Positions 18,890 through 30,154 of a stretch of DNA of 64,000 bases are shown piece by piece; the first letter of the stretch is position 1, and the number at the start of each line of letters is the position of its first letter. This stretch comes from Prorocentrum cordatum (taxonomy: Eukaryota > Sar > Dinophyceae > Prorocentrales > Prorocentraceae). Made by a program: the position numbers and the translations under genes. The stretch is taken from positions 1 through 64,000 of the forward strand of contig CAUYUJ010022059.1 of the NCBI GenBank assembly GCA_963575745.1. The letters run 5' to 3'. The notes beneath the pieces are model-generated. The model ran no database searches and was not told the origin of the DNA. It saw only the letters and a program-made list of their open reading frames with translations.

Positions 18890-19245
18890 CAGCGCATCGA
18901 GTTGCGGAGCGAAGATCAGGACTGATGGTGATGCACGTCCGAATGGGAATGTATTATGTGTCCACTACAAAAGGTATGTTAAGCAACAAACATTATGTAC
19001 GAGGCAGACTGTTGGCGTGAGAATACCATTTCTTGCAAAGAAAGTTGTGCCATTAAATACCTGTCAAAGATCTGATATTGATCTTACTGGGAGTATCTTG
19101 GCTGCTCGTGAATTTCCACATCCTGATCAAGTTTGATCTTATGGTGTCTTGTTAATATGCAGTTACGACCATCTTGGATTGTATGATGTATATCAAGGTT
19201 CTAACTCGAGTTCGGTTGTTCCTGAAATACAACTAGCCCCCCCTG
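18890..19245. other. unrecognised segment with lower G+C than its surroundings
   Basis: About 350 bases noticeably richer in A+T than the flanks (for example 18950-19130). One frame stays open to 19136, but it matches nothing I recognise. It may be unique flank of the LINE relic or an old insertion. Confidence 0.4.
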
Positions 19246-19249
19246 GGGC

Positions 19250-19800
19250 AAATCAAGGATTCTTAGAGGCCATGTTGGGCGTCTTGGAAGCCTCTTGGAC
19301 AGTTTGGGGGGCCCTCGTGAGGACGTTTTGGGGGCCGTTTGGGCCGTCATGGGTCATTGGGGCCATCTTGGAGGCGTCGTGGGCGATCTTGGGGGCCTCT
19401 TGCGCCGTTTTAAGCCGTCGGAATGCCGAGACGAAGCAAACCAATGGAACATCAATGATGTTGGCCTCTGCGTGCCCTCCTGGAAGACCTCCCGGGCGCC
19501 TTTTTTGGGCCGTCTTGGAGGCCTCTTGGGGGCCTCTTGGGCTGTCTTATGCCATCTGGAGGCCATCTCAGGCCGTCTTGGGTGCATGTTGGGCCGTCTT
19601 GGAGACATCTTGGGGCCATCTTAGCCATTTTGGAGGCCATCTCGGGCGTCTTGGAGGCCTCGTGGGCCATCTTGGGGCCCTCTTGGGGGCATCGTGGGGG
19701 CCTCTTGGGCCGTCATGGGGGCCATCTTGGAGACCTCTCGGGCGATTTTGGAGCGATCTGGGGGGGCCTCTCGGGCCGTCGGAAGGCCGGCGGGGCGGGC
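19250..19800. repeat. CTTGG-type minisatellite array with one 75-bp core
   Basis: Units GCC(A/G)TCTTGG(A/G)G and CCTCTTGGGG repeat through the segment. At about 19415-19495 the array holds the same A+T-richer core (starting GTCGGAATGCCGAGACGAAGC) that recurs every 345-410 bp at 30.6-33.6 kb, so this is a one-unit outlier of that array. Confidence 0.75.
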
Positions 19801-20315
19801 GCCCCAAAATCCTTTTTTAGAATCAAGCTGCACAAGGGGGCCTTTTAATGCTAGAGTTCGGGGGCAGACGGCCGCGGCCGAAAGGCCTCGGCGATTAAAA
19901 GTCCAGGGCGCCACAACTTGAATATCCGATCGCATCGGCAGAAGCGAGAGGGTGGCCAACTTTCAAGCACGAGCAAAAGCGCGGGGCCGACACCCCACGC
20001 ACAACTCAGAGCATTCGTCCATTTCACGCTGAAACCAGCCCCCCGCAAGGAGGGACCACTGACCTTCATGGGCCCTCAAGAGCCGATCAGGCACACAAAG
20101 AGAGAGCGCGGAACTCCGCAAAGGCCCAAACAGCCCCTTCTGGCCGCAGGCCCTGCGCTCCGTATTTTTGAAACAGCACCGCAGGAAAAGGGAGGGAGGG
20201 CGGGGAGATATGAATACGACAGTATGAAATCCTTCAAAAATCCCCCCCCCCAGCTTTGGCACATATCACCACATCAATCGTCAAACACACAGCTTCACAG
20301 ACATATACGTTCGAC
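19800..20315. other. no recognised gene
   Basis: Mixed-composition sequence. I see no conserved protein, RNA gene or repeat apart from a short poly-C run near 20245. Confidence 0.4.
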
Positions 20316-20317
20316 AG

Positions 20318-20349
<32 letters not shown>

Positions 20350-20400
20350 TAGAGAGAGAGAGAGAGAAAACAAAAGATAGAGAGAGAGAGAGAGAGATGA
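20318..20400. repeat. GA dinucleotide repeat
   Basis: Three GA runs separated by AAAAAT, AAAACAAAAGAT and similar short spacers. Confidence 0.85.
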
Positions 20401-20529
20401 CAAACAAAAGAGAGACTAGGCGGCACCACGGCGTCGCAGCAGGGCCCTACCCCCTGTCTTCGGACGCCCAACCTCAGGCCGCGCCCGAGACGGCGCGCGC
20501 CCTACATCCAGGCTGTCGTCTGAAAGCTG

Positions 20530-21354
20530 CTAAAGAGCTGCAATCAGGCGAACGGTGAGCGGCCTATCTGCCGCTCTGGACTTCCCCAGCGCCTTAGCCA
20601 TAGCCTTGCCTGGGGCCTGCCAGAACCGTTCGCCCTCCCCGATCTGATTTGCCTGGAGGATGGAGCGCTGCTGAATCAAAACGTGAGTCTTCGTGTAGCG
20701 CTGCAACGCACTAGAGGTCGCCCAGCGCCCCCTCCCCCTCGCTATCTCCAGGTCGCCTCCATTCGCCGCGTGCGGAGCTGCACCCGCGCGTCGAATGCCA
20801 CGAGGTGGGCCAAGGGCCTCAAGGCCCAACCTTTTCAGAGACGCTAGCCACATTCTGCGGTACTTGTCGGGCGCGATGGGGATCACCAGGTCGTCGTCCT
20901 TGAGACCCTCCGAGAGGGCTTGCAGCGCGCACTTCGTCAACTCCATCAGCACTTCGACGCCTTGGCCCGAGCCCGTCTTCACCTTCTCGCCTCTCGATCT
21001 ATCTCCCAGTAGTAGCGCCATTCGACCTCGTCGCCGTGCACCCGTCCACGCAGTGCCCACCGATATGCGGATTTTTCGCAGTTGGGTCCAATCCTGCTCT
21101 CGAAGCCGGCCGTCCAGCTGCACCATGGCCGCGCGGGCCTCGAGCACGCAGCCGGCATGGCAGAGGTCCAGTATGGTGCGCCCGAGCGCCTGCAGGGTCA
21201 TCGGCGCCCCCTCCTGGCCTTGCTGCCGCCGTTCCCGCGCCTTCAACGCGCGAGCCGACAAGGGGAGAAAGTTCCGGCGGTTTTCGAAAATGCGCATGAA
21301 ACCGTCGAAGAGCAGGCTGCCTCGCGCGTAGCCGAGCCGCCTTACATAGGACAT
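20530..21354 (-). CDS. tyrosine-recombinase-like domain (DIRS-type)
   Basis: 274 codons on the minus strand. MALLLGDRSRGEKVKTGSGQ, APDKYRRMWLASLKRLGL, GPPRGIRRAGAA and RGRWATSSALQRYTKTH appear in the order of the C-terminal catalytic part of tyrosine recombinases. The last contains the candidate nucleophilic Tyr, and IRR supplies an Arg. The box that is normally H-x-x-R reads R-G-I-R here, so one catalytic position is altered. The N-terminal 90 residues (FMRIFENRRNFLPLSARA) are not recognised. A DIRS recombinase integrates circular cDNA. The frame is intact, but the domain is separated from its presumed RT by about 3 kb of repeats. Confidence 0.6.
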   Translation of the reverse strand: MSYVRRLGYARGSLLFDGFMRIFENRRNFLPLSARALKARERRQQGQEGAPMTLQALGRTILDLCHAGCVLEARAAMVQLDGRLREQDWTQLRKIRISVGTAWTGARRRGRMALLLGDRSRGEKVKTGSGQGVEVLMELTKCALQALSEGLKDDDLVIPIAPDKYRRMWLASLKRLGLEALGPPRGIRRAGAAPHAANGGDLEIARGRGRWATSSALQRYTKTHVLIQQRSILQANQIGEGERFWQAPGKAMAKALGKSRAADRPLTVRLIAAL

Positions 21355-21619
21355 GCCCGAAAAAAAAAAAACGAGGCCAATGTTTTATCGCGAAGATAAA
21401 CCGAATGGAACGGGACGTTCAGCCTCTTCGCATCGATCGGAAATTCTTCACGCTTCGCGTATCCCCACCAGCCCATCTCAAAACAGCAACTCTTGCGAAG
21501 CATGCCGACAGTCGTGTTTTTCAGGCGTGTTTCCGCCTGCCCCTGCATATCTCCCCTGTACCTCCTTCCTCCCGCCTCCTTGTGCAGGCGGAGGAGGAGG
21601 GAGAGAAAGCGGTGGGAGG

Positions 21620-21789
21620 CAAGAGGGATTTAGCGGAGACGACGACCACAGCGATGATCCTAACAACGACGACGCACCCGACGACGACGACAATATCGAC
21701 CGCGACGACGACGACGACCACAACCGCGACGACGACGACGACGACGACGTCGACGACGACGACGACGACGACGAAGGCGGCGGCGACGA

Positions 21790-21826
<37 letters not shown>

Positions 21827-21840
21827 TGGTGGGAGTCGTT
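21620..21840. repeat. GAC/CGA trinucleotide repeat
   Basis: Nearly pure GAC (ACG/CGA) runs from about 21630, interrupted by AAC and GGC triplets, ending at TGGTGGGAG near 21830. Gives Asp, Thr or Val/Arg strings. Confidence 0.8.
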
Positions 21841-22430
21841 GGGGCCCCTCGTGGGGTGAGTCGTTCGGCCCCATCGTCCTTGTGTGAGTCCTTGGGGAAC
21901 CTCTTCCTGGTGTGAGTCGTTCGGGCTCCTCGTGGTGTGAGTCGTTCGGGCCCCTCGTCCTGGTGTGAGCCGTTCGGGCTCCTCGTCGTTTGAGTCTTTC
22001 GGGCCTCTCGTCCTGGTGTGAGTCGTTCGGGCCCTTCTTCCTGGTGTGAGTCGTTCGGGCTGTTCGTGGTTTGAGTCGTTCGGGCTCTTCGTCCTGGTGT
22101 GGGTCGTTCGGGCTTCTCGTGGTGTGAGTTGTTCGGGCCTCTCGTCCTGGTATGAGTCGTTCGGGCCCCTCCTCCTGGTGTGAGTCGTTCGGGCTGTTCG
22201 TGGTTTGAGTCGTTCGGGGCCCTCGTCCTGGTGTGAGTCGTTCGGGCTCCTCGTGGTGTGAGTTGTTCGGGCGCCTCGTCCTGGTGTGAGTCGTTCGGGC
22301 CCCTCCTCCTGGTGTGAGTCGTTCGGGCTCTTCGTGGTGTGAGTCGTTCGGGCCCCTCGTCCTGGTGTGAGTCGTTCGGGCTCCTCGTGGTGTGAGGCGT
22401 TCGGGCACCTCGTCCTGGTCGCGGTCGTTC
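21840..22430. repeat. minisatellite, 25- and 28-bp alternating units
   Basis: The unit GGTGTGAGTCGTTCGGGC + (T/C)CCTCGT(CCT) repeats over 20 times. Shorter units ending in CGT and longer ones ending in CGTCCT tend to alternate, giving a roughly 53-bp higher-order period. On the minus strand all frames read repeated peptides such as PNDSHHEEPERLTPG, which should not be taken as a gene. Confidence 0.8.
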
Positions 22431-22434
22431 CCTC

Positions 22435-22935
<501 letters not shown>

Positions 22936-23071
22936 TATCCAAGGCAGTTTGGAGGCCTCTTGGAGATCGTAGAAGGGGCCGCTTGGACTCTCTTTTGAGC
23001 CTCTTGGGAGCGTCCGGGGGCCCTCTTGGGTGCCTCTTGGAGCGTCTTGGGCGCCTGTTGGGGCCATCTTT

Positions 23072-23322
23072 GGGGCGATCGATCACAGATGGGGCGAGCA
23101 TTTTTGTCAGTACCCCCGTCGGGGCCACGATCCTCGTGAGGGGTGTCGAATTTTAGCCCTCCCAGGGATAAAACAATAACCCTCTGACCACCCGCGAAAC
23201 CCCCTCTCCAGGTCCAGGGGGAGGGGGGAGGGGGAGGGGTAAACCCCTCCCCGAAGGGGAAGACGGGGGGTTGAGAACAGAGAGAGCTCGCTAAACCACC
23301 CACGCCCAAAGGGCTGGTAGGC
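23072..23322. repeat. direct repeat R, copy 1
   Basis: Begins GGGGCGATCGATCACAGATG and includes GATCCTCGTGAGGGGTGTCG, CCCTCCCAG, a G-rich middle and AGAGAGCTCGCTAAACCA, ending CCCAAAGGGCTGGT. Repeated at 24150-24346. Copy 1 is about 50 bp longer because of a G-rich insertion at 23205-23260. It lies between two GTA expansions. Confidence 0.85.
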
Positions 23323-23845
<523 letters not shown>

Positions 23846-23846
23846 G

Positions 23847-24155
23847 TCTTTTGGGAGCCTCTTGGAGGCCTTTTGGGTCGTCTTGGGGGCCTCTTGGCGG
23901 CCCCAGGGGCTTCTAGGAGCGTCTTGGGTGCCTTGGGGGAGCCTCTTCGGGCCTCTTGGGAGCCTCTTGGAGGCCGTTTGGGGCGTCTTAGGGGCCTCTT
24001 GGCGGCTCCAGGGGCTTCCAGGAGCGTCTTGGTGCCTCGGGGGAGCCTCTTGGGGCCTCTTGGGGGCCTCTTGGGGGCATCTTGGTGGTCTCTTGGAGGC
24101 CTCTTGGGGCCTCTTGGGGCTCTTTGGGAGGGGTCTGGGAGGAATCTTGGGGCCA
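23847..24155. repeat. CTTGG-type minisatellite
   Basis: CCTCTTGGGGGCCTCTTGG words at 10-12-base spacing. Two sub-blocks (23850-23945 and 23950-24050) share the longer string GGGGCTTC(T/C)AGGAGCGTCTTGG, so a unit of about 110 bp was itself duplicated. Confidence 0.75.
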
Positions 24156-24346
24156 TCTGTCGGGCGATCGATCACAGATGGGGCGAGCACTTTTCTCCCC
24201 CCCCCCCGTCGGGGCCAGAATCCTCGTGAGGGGTGTCGAATTTTAGCCCTCCCAGGAGTCGAAAAAGACCCCTCCAACGACCCGCGGAAAGGGGGGTTGA
24301 GAACAGAGAGAGCTCGCTAAACCACTCACGCCCAAAGGGCTGGTGG
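24150..24346. repeat. direct repeat R, copy 2
   Basis: Second copy of the 23072-23322 block, with the same order of GATCGATCACAGATGGGGCG, GATCCTCGTGAGGGGTGTCG and GAGAGCTCGCTAAACCACTC words. It joins directly to the DIRS-like coding remnants at about 24347. A short third piece (GACGATCCTCGTGAGGGGTC) is at 34238. Confidence 0.85.
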
Positions 24347-24711
24347 GACTCTTGCACTGCCTTCTCGTATACCACGTTCGTCTTGTCGTCGACCGCGCGC
24401 GCGGCCGGCCCGTTGTTACACGATAGCGCCATGCGCGGCGCACTCTCCCAAGCTCGAGCTCCTTGCGCCTGCGGCGGCGGCGGCCCGGAGGCAACCCCGA
24501 CTGCGCCAGCTCCGCGCAAGCACCCGCGCAAACACCCGCGCAGGCACTCCAGCGTGAAGCACAGCTCCCCGTAGTCCACGCCCTCGTAAAGCACCGCGTC
24601 ACCGATGTGGTAGCCGTCGTCGGTAGGAGTGGCCCGATATGTAGTAGATAGGGCGCGGGTGTGACGTGCGCGTAGTCTTGTCGCTGTCCAGACACTGCCC
24701 AGAGACCCGGC
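24347..24711 (-). pseudogene. DIRS-like coding remnant between RNase H and recombinase
   Basis: Minus-strand frames here are open and G+C-biased. One reads LYEGVDYGELCFTLECLRGC, a stretch I associate with dinoflagellate DIRS-like polyproteins after RNase H. Frame changes prevent a single product. No catalytic motif. Confidence 0.35.
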
Positions 24712-25305
24712 TCACGAAGGCGACGAAGGCGACGTGGGAACCTTCGCGCGCCCGCCGAAAAAGCCGCGCACCGCCTTTGGTGCATGTCTCCACTTGTGCT
24801 CCTCCTTCGTCGCCTCCGCCGCGCCGATGTCCGGTGCCCTGGCCGGCCCGCCCGGCGCGTCGTCCTCCGACGCCACCCATGTCAAGGAAAGCTTGACCCC
24901 GAAGACTATGATCACCGCTGCCGCCTGCCGCGCAAGGCGCAGCAACCCGGGCGCCGATGAGTGCCCCTTCGCCGGCACACCCGCGGCGACCAGCGAGTCG
25001 GAAAACACCAGCACTCGCGTGCCCCGCATGTTTCTCGAGCGTGACATGTGTCTTAGCAGCGCCGCAATCGTCCTCAGCTCCAGGATGTCGTTGTGCCCCC
25101 CCCCTTCGCCACAGACCCTTGAAAAGCAACGAGCAGCGATCGTCCGTCGCCCACCGCGACGACGCTGGCAAAGCCTGCCCACGCCGTTTGACCACCTTGA
25201 GGATGCCGCTCTCCAGCCTCGCCTGAGCGCCGTCCACGACCATGCCCCAGCGCGGCTCGATCTTCCCCACCACCTCGCAGTGGGTAGATCTCCAGCTCGA
25301 CCCAT
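24712..25305 (-). pseudogene. RNase H C-terminal part of the DIRS-like element
   Basis: On the minus strand, VLVFSDSLVAAG supplies an RNase H aspartate, and LSLTWVASEDDAPGGPAR has the form of the terminal aspartate motif in DIRS/gypsy RNases H. The first part (LRHMSRSRNMRGT) connects with the N-terminal piece upstream after a frameshift. Not an independent gene. Confidence 0.5.
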
Positions 25306-25386
25306 ACTTGAAACTCGTAGCCTTCACGCGCTCCACCACGCGCGCCTTCTCGCGCTGGAGCACCCCAAAACGGCCGTCGTTCGTGA

Positions 25387-25947
25387 TCAACGTCGTGACA
25401 TACCCCCCCCCCAGCCGTCTGGAACGCGAAGACCTCGTGTCAGGTCGTTCCAGAGGTAGTCGAAACCCGTGCCACAGGTCACCACCGCCGCAACGACCAG
25501 CCCCTCCCTGTGGAAGAGCTTCGCCACCTCGAAAGCCAAATGCTGCTCCACTGCTAACCTCGATGCCGCGAGATGCGCACGCCACCACCGCCGACGACGT
25601 ATGCGTCCGAAAAGCAACTCCTGCTCCCTCGGCTCCAGCAACTCGTAGGACGGCCCCTTCAGCAGGTCGGAGACCTCGCACCAACACGTAGTGCGCGCCA
25701 CCACGTCGTCGCTGATCCGCTCAATCCCGCTCGCCAGGTCCAGAAAACCAGGCCGACCCGCTGGTGGCCCCACGACTTTGTCGTCCTCCTCGCCCTCGCG
25801 CTCCACTTCGCCCTCCACCGCCGTGAAGGCTTCCTCGGCCCTGACCGTCCAAGTCCGCAGGTCGCCCTTCGCCACCTCCACCCGACACTCGTTGGGGGCC
25901 ACCTCGGTCGCGACGGCCCCGTACCCCACTTCCGACGCATCCGTCAT
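25387..25947 (-). pseudogene. RNase H N-terminal part of the DIRS-like element
   Basis: The minus-strand frame starts MTDASEVGYGAVATEV, the typical first-aspartate motif of RNase H after a reverse transcriptase (DAS..G.G). Downstream it holds EPREQELLFGRIRRRRWW and LFHREGLVVAAVVTCGTGFD, then ends at 25387. The catalytic D is present. Continues into the 24712-25305 piece after frame changes. Confidence 0.5.
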
Positions 25948-26245
25948 GCATGCACTCGTCGGTCACTCCGCCTCCAGGTTCGACGTAAAGTACACCAAGA
26001 GGCTGGCCAGGCCCACGAGCTCCTAGAACACCTCCGTCGTGAGCGGCAGGACCTCCTCCCAGTACTCGTCCGGCTCGTTGATCCACTTGTAGATCGCATC
26101 CAGGATGGAGAACCCCGAACGGTATATCATGAGCGTCCAGGTACACATCCCCACAGGGAAGAAAGCCTCGCTGGCGTCACGAACGGCTTCACCACCAGGG
26201 CCTCCGTCGCCAGCGCCAGGCCCTTCAGCTTGTCGGGGTGGACCG

Positions 26246-26909
26246 TCACCTGATAGGGGCGGCCCTTCGCCGTGATACCGAGTCCCCGCTGACGCCCAGG
26301 ACCCCGCTCTTCTTTGTGAATATCCAGACCCTTCTCGACCAGGACCTCTTGACCACCTCCTTGTCGACCTCGAAGTCGTCCGTCAGCAGGCCCAGCAGCC
26401 TGAACCCTATGTAGTCGTCGATGCACAGCTTCAGGATCAGCTGGCACACCTCGAATGACGGCGCAGGTCTCCCATTGGCGAGCTCCCCCAGGTCGTGGCC
26501 CTTCGCTTCCTTGATCGGATCCGCGAGGGAAAGCGGCCCACGAGTGCCCCATCGCGGGCGCGATCGCGCCCACTCCCACTGCCCCCTCGGGAGGCGGTGG
26601 TATCTCCTTCCACTGGGACTTCGCGCAGACCCACAGCTCGCTCGGTAACGCACCTTCCAACGCACAGTAGTCTGCCAGTCTGTCCGTCCACCTCAGTTTG
26701 TAGAACCAGTCTGGGATGTCTCCCGCAAAAAAGAACAGCTCCGTTTCCCCCAACACCTCGGGCGACAGGTCCAGCGAACTCAAAGCACTCGGTGAACCTC
26801 GGCCTGTCCGTGGTGGCTTCCTGAACCGGAGGTTGAGACGCCGGCAGTCCAAGACCAGCCGCGAGGCCCTGATGTCCGTCTGGCCCCCCTCCCCCAGCTT
26901 CTTCACCAC
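26246..26909 (-). pseudogene. reverse transcriptase of the DIRS-like element, frameshifted
   Basis: Minus strand. SRLVLDCRRLNLRFRKPP is RT block 1-2. FFAGDIPDWFYKLRW (about 26688-26726) carries the first palm aspartate, and WVCAKSQWKEIPPPP and GVGAIAPAMGHSWAAF form the fingers/palm link. Then, after a shift near 26540, LKLCIDDYIGF (about 26401-26434) is the DD box. The two catalytic blocks lie in different frames, so this copy is inactive as read. It copies element RNA into DNA. Confidence 0.6.
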
Positions 26910-27778
26910 CGTGAAGACCCCCCGCGTACCCCCGCGCCTCGTCGACGTAGCTGGGCACCCCAGCCTCCCACATCCTGAGCGTAAGGGCCAACCGATTCGA
27001 CTTCACCTTCCACCCAGGGTCGCTGTAGCTCTTCGTCTGCCGGTGCTTGTCCCAGTCCACCTCGTCGTCGCGCCTCGGCATCAGCCCCTCCACGTTGTCG
27101 AGGCAGGGACGTGCCGCTGGCGAAAGCCGCCGTGCGTCGAGGCCCCTCGCCCCGACCTTCGGCGCCGAGACCTGATCCGCCAGCAAGTCGCACACGTCGT
27201 CCTCCTTCACTACTCCAGTACCCCTCTTCGTCTTCTCCGACGCGCCGTAGCCCATCAACTGCCCTTTCCCAAGACGGCTGAGAGCCGTCCTGCCATCGTT
27301 GATGCCTCCCCAGCTGGCACTTCGCCATCAGCCCCCAAAACTTGTTGATGACCGTCCGCTGCAGTAGTGCAGCTGAAGGCCATGACCTCCTGCAAGGTCG
27401 CAGCCGCAACTCCTCCGCCACGCGGGCGTGACCACAGGCCAGGCGTCGAATCGACGCTATGGCCCATGGCAACCTCCTCCACGTTACCCTCTGCTCTGCC
27501 TCCGACAACTTCGCGCCCAAGGCTCCCACCGCCCCAAACGGAGGGAAAGGAAGGTCCCGAAGAGGGTCCCGCTGACGTTCGCCGCACTCCGCTGCAGGTA
27601 CCCGAAGACAACTGGACTCCATGGTCCCGATGGGAGATGTTCGCCTGCTTGTTCGCCTCGCTCCCGATGCGCAGATGCCCAGGACGAGCCAGGAACAAGA
27701 CGCCGAAAAACGCCAAGCCCGAGGACACCTGCACGAAGACCCTCCCGCTCGTAGCCGACCGACCTTCAATGAACCCAC
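26903..27778 (-). pseudogene. region upstream of RT in the DIRS-like element
   Basis: Minus-strand frames are long and G+C-biased at third positions but shift repeatedly (26903-27778 and 27255-27734 overlap). I recognise no catalytic motif. Position before the RT suggests the N-terminal polyprotein or capsid-like part. Confidence 0.35.
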
Positions 27779-27854
27779 GGAAGAGGAAGCTACTCGGACT
27801 TACGCTTTCGGCGTCGGCTTGGCAAGCAGGAACCGCTAACCTCCCTGCCGCAAC

Positions 27855-28346
27855 CTAGCCTGCATGCCCCAGCGCACCTCCACCGAGAGAGAGGTGCTTG
27901 GTGATGGCGGCCTTCTTCTTCAAACGCTCAGCAACCTCCTCGTCCGCCGCCATCACATCAGGCGTCGTCGACTTGTTCAGGTCCATGTACTCCTCGGCGC
28001 AGCCCCAGTTGACCTTGCTCCTCCACTTCGATCCGTTGGCCGACTTGGGGCGACGCCGATCCGACTCAACCTCCACATTCTCGTAGGCCTTGAACATCGA
28101 GTAGACCCTGAGGCACGTGAGCTCCGCCGCCTGTGAGTTGATCGGCGCGTCAAACTCCCCGCGCATCATCATCCTGTCCAAAACTGCTGCGAGCATGTAG
28201 ATCTCTGACGCGATCGAGCTTTTGGTCAGCTCTTTCGAGCGTAACCAGTCAGTCCTCCAGCTCCGCTCGGGCGCCTCGCCCACTCTTGTACAAGCGGGCG
28301 AGGACAGTGGGGGCCACCCTCGCACGCACTGCACCTCCCACGTCAC
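27855..28346 (-). pseudogene. gag-like segment of the DIRS-like element
   Basis: 163 codons on the minus strand. SKELTKSSIASEIYMLAAVLDRMMMRGEFDAPINSQAAEL is helical and regular, and CAEEYMDLNKSTTPDVMAADEEVAERLKKKAAITKHL is charged and possibly coiled-coil. This resembles a capsid-like helical region. It overlaps the next upstream piece (28249-28602) in another frame, which points to a frameshift near 28260. Function unproved. Confidence 0.4.
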
Positions 28347-28602
28347 GGTAGGACTTCAGCGCAGCCAACGGCCCGTCCTTTGGATTGTGTGCCTCGATCT
28401 CCAGCTGCGCGACCGTCTCTCCGACGCTTGAAGTGCCAGGCGATGAGACCTTCTCCCAAATCGTGCGAGACCCCGAAGTCGGAGTCGTCGGAGCCGATGT
28501 ACCTTTCGTCGCCGCCGCCGAATCCGCCGCCACTGTCTCCTCATGCCCCTGCAGCTTCCGCAGAAAATCGCCCACCTGCGCGTCCGTCGGCTTGGCATGC
28601 AC
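28249..28602 (-). pseudogene. gag-like linker segment of the DIRS-like element
   Basis: Minus strand. QVGDFLRKLQGHEETVAADSA, a Ser/Thr-rich stretch, then SVGETVAQLEIEAHNPKDGPLAALKSYRDVGGAVRARVAPTVLARLYKSG. It continues the 28541-29251 frame after a shift near 28600. No motif of known function. Confidence 0.35.
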
Positions 28603-29251
28603 ATCGGCATCGTCCCCGTCGCTGTCGAAGCTGAGTCCCTTTCCGAGGCGTCGTAGGCTTTGCCACCGGTGCGGCGCTGCCCTTCTTGCTCACCATGTCC
28701 GCTAGCGAGGCCACCGACGCTTGTAAGATGTTCTGCCCGCGAGCCAGCTCCGCGAACAGGTGCCTTGAGTCAGGCTCTTCGTCCGAGTCAGCCACGGAAG
28801 TCTCTGCCACGAACTCCCCGTCCGACACCTCGCTCGCGTTGTCGCTGTCACCGTTGCTCCAGAGCCTGGGCAGGCCGACGCCCATATTCAGAATCAGGTA
28901 GCCGAGGTAGATCGCCGCCAAGCCGACTCCGATCGTCACCCCAATCTGCTCGAGCTCGCCCGACTCGTACATCTCCTCGGCCTTCTCGTACCAGTCGTGC
29001 GCACCCTCCGCCAGCTCTCCCGCCGCCAGGACGGAGTCGCACACCGCCCGCAGCACCGACCCCAAGCCGAGGAACTCCCACGCCCTCCAGCCCAGGAACA
29101 GGAGCGCCACAGAGCCTCCTGCAGAGCGCCGCAGCCAAAAGAAACTGAACGTGTGCATCACCCCGCTCTTCAGCCAGTCGAACAGGTCGGTTTTCTTGCT
29201 CGGCTTCTTCTTCCTCTGTATCCTGCCTTTGACTGGCGCCGAACTCTTCAC
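28541..29251 (-). CDS. gag-like protein with membrane segments, 5' part of the DIRS-like element
   Basis: 236 codons. A lysine-rich start (QRKKKPSKKTDLFDWLKSG) is followed by hydrophobic stretches around residues 30-60 (SGVMHTFSFFWLRRSAGGSV, ALLFLGWRAWEFLGL) and 105-125 (VTIGVGLAAIYLGYLILNMG) and by an acidic region (NASEVSDGEFVAETSVADSDEE). It then gives LFAELARGQNILQASVASLADMV, after which the frame is lost. Membrane segments in this position are unusual for a capsid protein. It could be a host gene fragment that merely abuts the element. Confidence 0.4.
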   Translation of the reverse strand: MKSSAPVKGRIQRKKKPSKKTDLFDWLKSGVMHTFSFFWLRRSAGGSVALLFLGWRAWEFLGLGSVLRAVCDSVLAAGELAEGAHDWYEKAEEMYESGELEQIGVTIGVGLAAIYLGYLILNMGVGLPRLWSNGDSDNASEVSDGEFVAETSVADSDEEPDSRHLFAELARGQNILQASVASLADMVSKKGSAAPVAKPTTPRKGTQLRQRRGRCRCACQADGRAGGRFSAEAAGA

Positions 29252-29870
29252 ATCCTCAGCCTCCTGTTATTGTCGAGCAGTGAGTCGCTCCGAAGCTGTC
29301 AGCACCTTGTCCCTGCTCGCCGCGCTCAGCCCAGGATGCCCCGTCCAGGTCAGCTCCTTGACAGGCTTGGTGAAGATCCGATCTTTTTCACGAACGTTGA
29401 TGACTTGGACCCTCAAGGTCGGGTCGCACGCTGTCCATGTAGTACTGCTCGTCTTGCCGACCCGCGACACCACCAGCATCGCGACCCCTTGCGAGGGCCC
29501 TGTCTTGTAGTAGATTCTGTTCCACTTCGCCCACGGCGCCATCAGGACAGACGCCTTCGACCCCCTCACGGCGATCTCGTCCACCTCTCCGTAGTCGACC
29601 TCGCCGTCGGGCTCGAACTCCTCCGCTGCCGCCCAGAAGGGACGGCCCTCGTCGGCCAGGTCTGGGGACCAGAACTTCGTAGTGCCGCCGCGCAGCGAGA
29701 GGCTCTGACCCTCCCGCGGTGCTGTGCAAAATCCTGAGGGCTCGTAGATCTCGCTGGAAATCCTTGAGCCGAAACTTGAGCGGCGGCAAAGCCGACGAGG
29801 ACGGAGCAGAGGAGGAGAGAGAGGGGCGGCACAAGAGGGGGTACTAGCAATATAAAAGTGCGTTTAGTAA
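29252..29870 (-). other. possible 5' coding remnant upstream of the DIRS-like element
   Basis: Minus-strand frames 29267-29584 and 29388-29834 are open with biased composition; for example KVLTASERLTARQ and MVVSRVGKTSS-like words. I recognise no protein. It may be the element's leader or an unrelated fragment. Confidence 0.25.
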
Positions 29871-29879
29871 AACATGGAT

Positions 29880-30154
29880 CAAACCGTAGGACAAGCAATG
29901 ATTTTGGCCTCTTCGGGCCTTCCTGGAGGACCTCTTGGAGGCCTCTTTGGCTGTCTTGAACACCTCTTAGGGGGCTCTTGGGCCGTCTTGGGCCATCTTG
30001 AGGATATCTTAGGCCGTCTTGGGTGCATCTTTGGACCGTCTTGGAGGCATTTTGGGGCCATCTGAGCCGTCTTGGAGGCCATCTTGGCCGTCTTGGGTGC
30101 ATCTTGGAGACCATCTTGGGCTGTCTTTTGGAACCGGATCTGGAAGATCTTCCC
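29880..30154. repeat. CTTGG-type minisatellite, start of the 29.9-33.9 kb array
   Basis: After a unique lead-in (GCAATGATTTTGGCCTCTTC, also a word of the 75-bp core), 12-bp units GCC(A/G)TCTTGGAG repeat to 30125, then the tail module begins. Confidence 0.75.
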
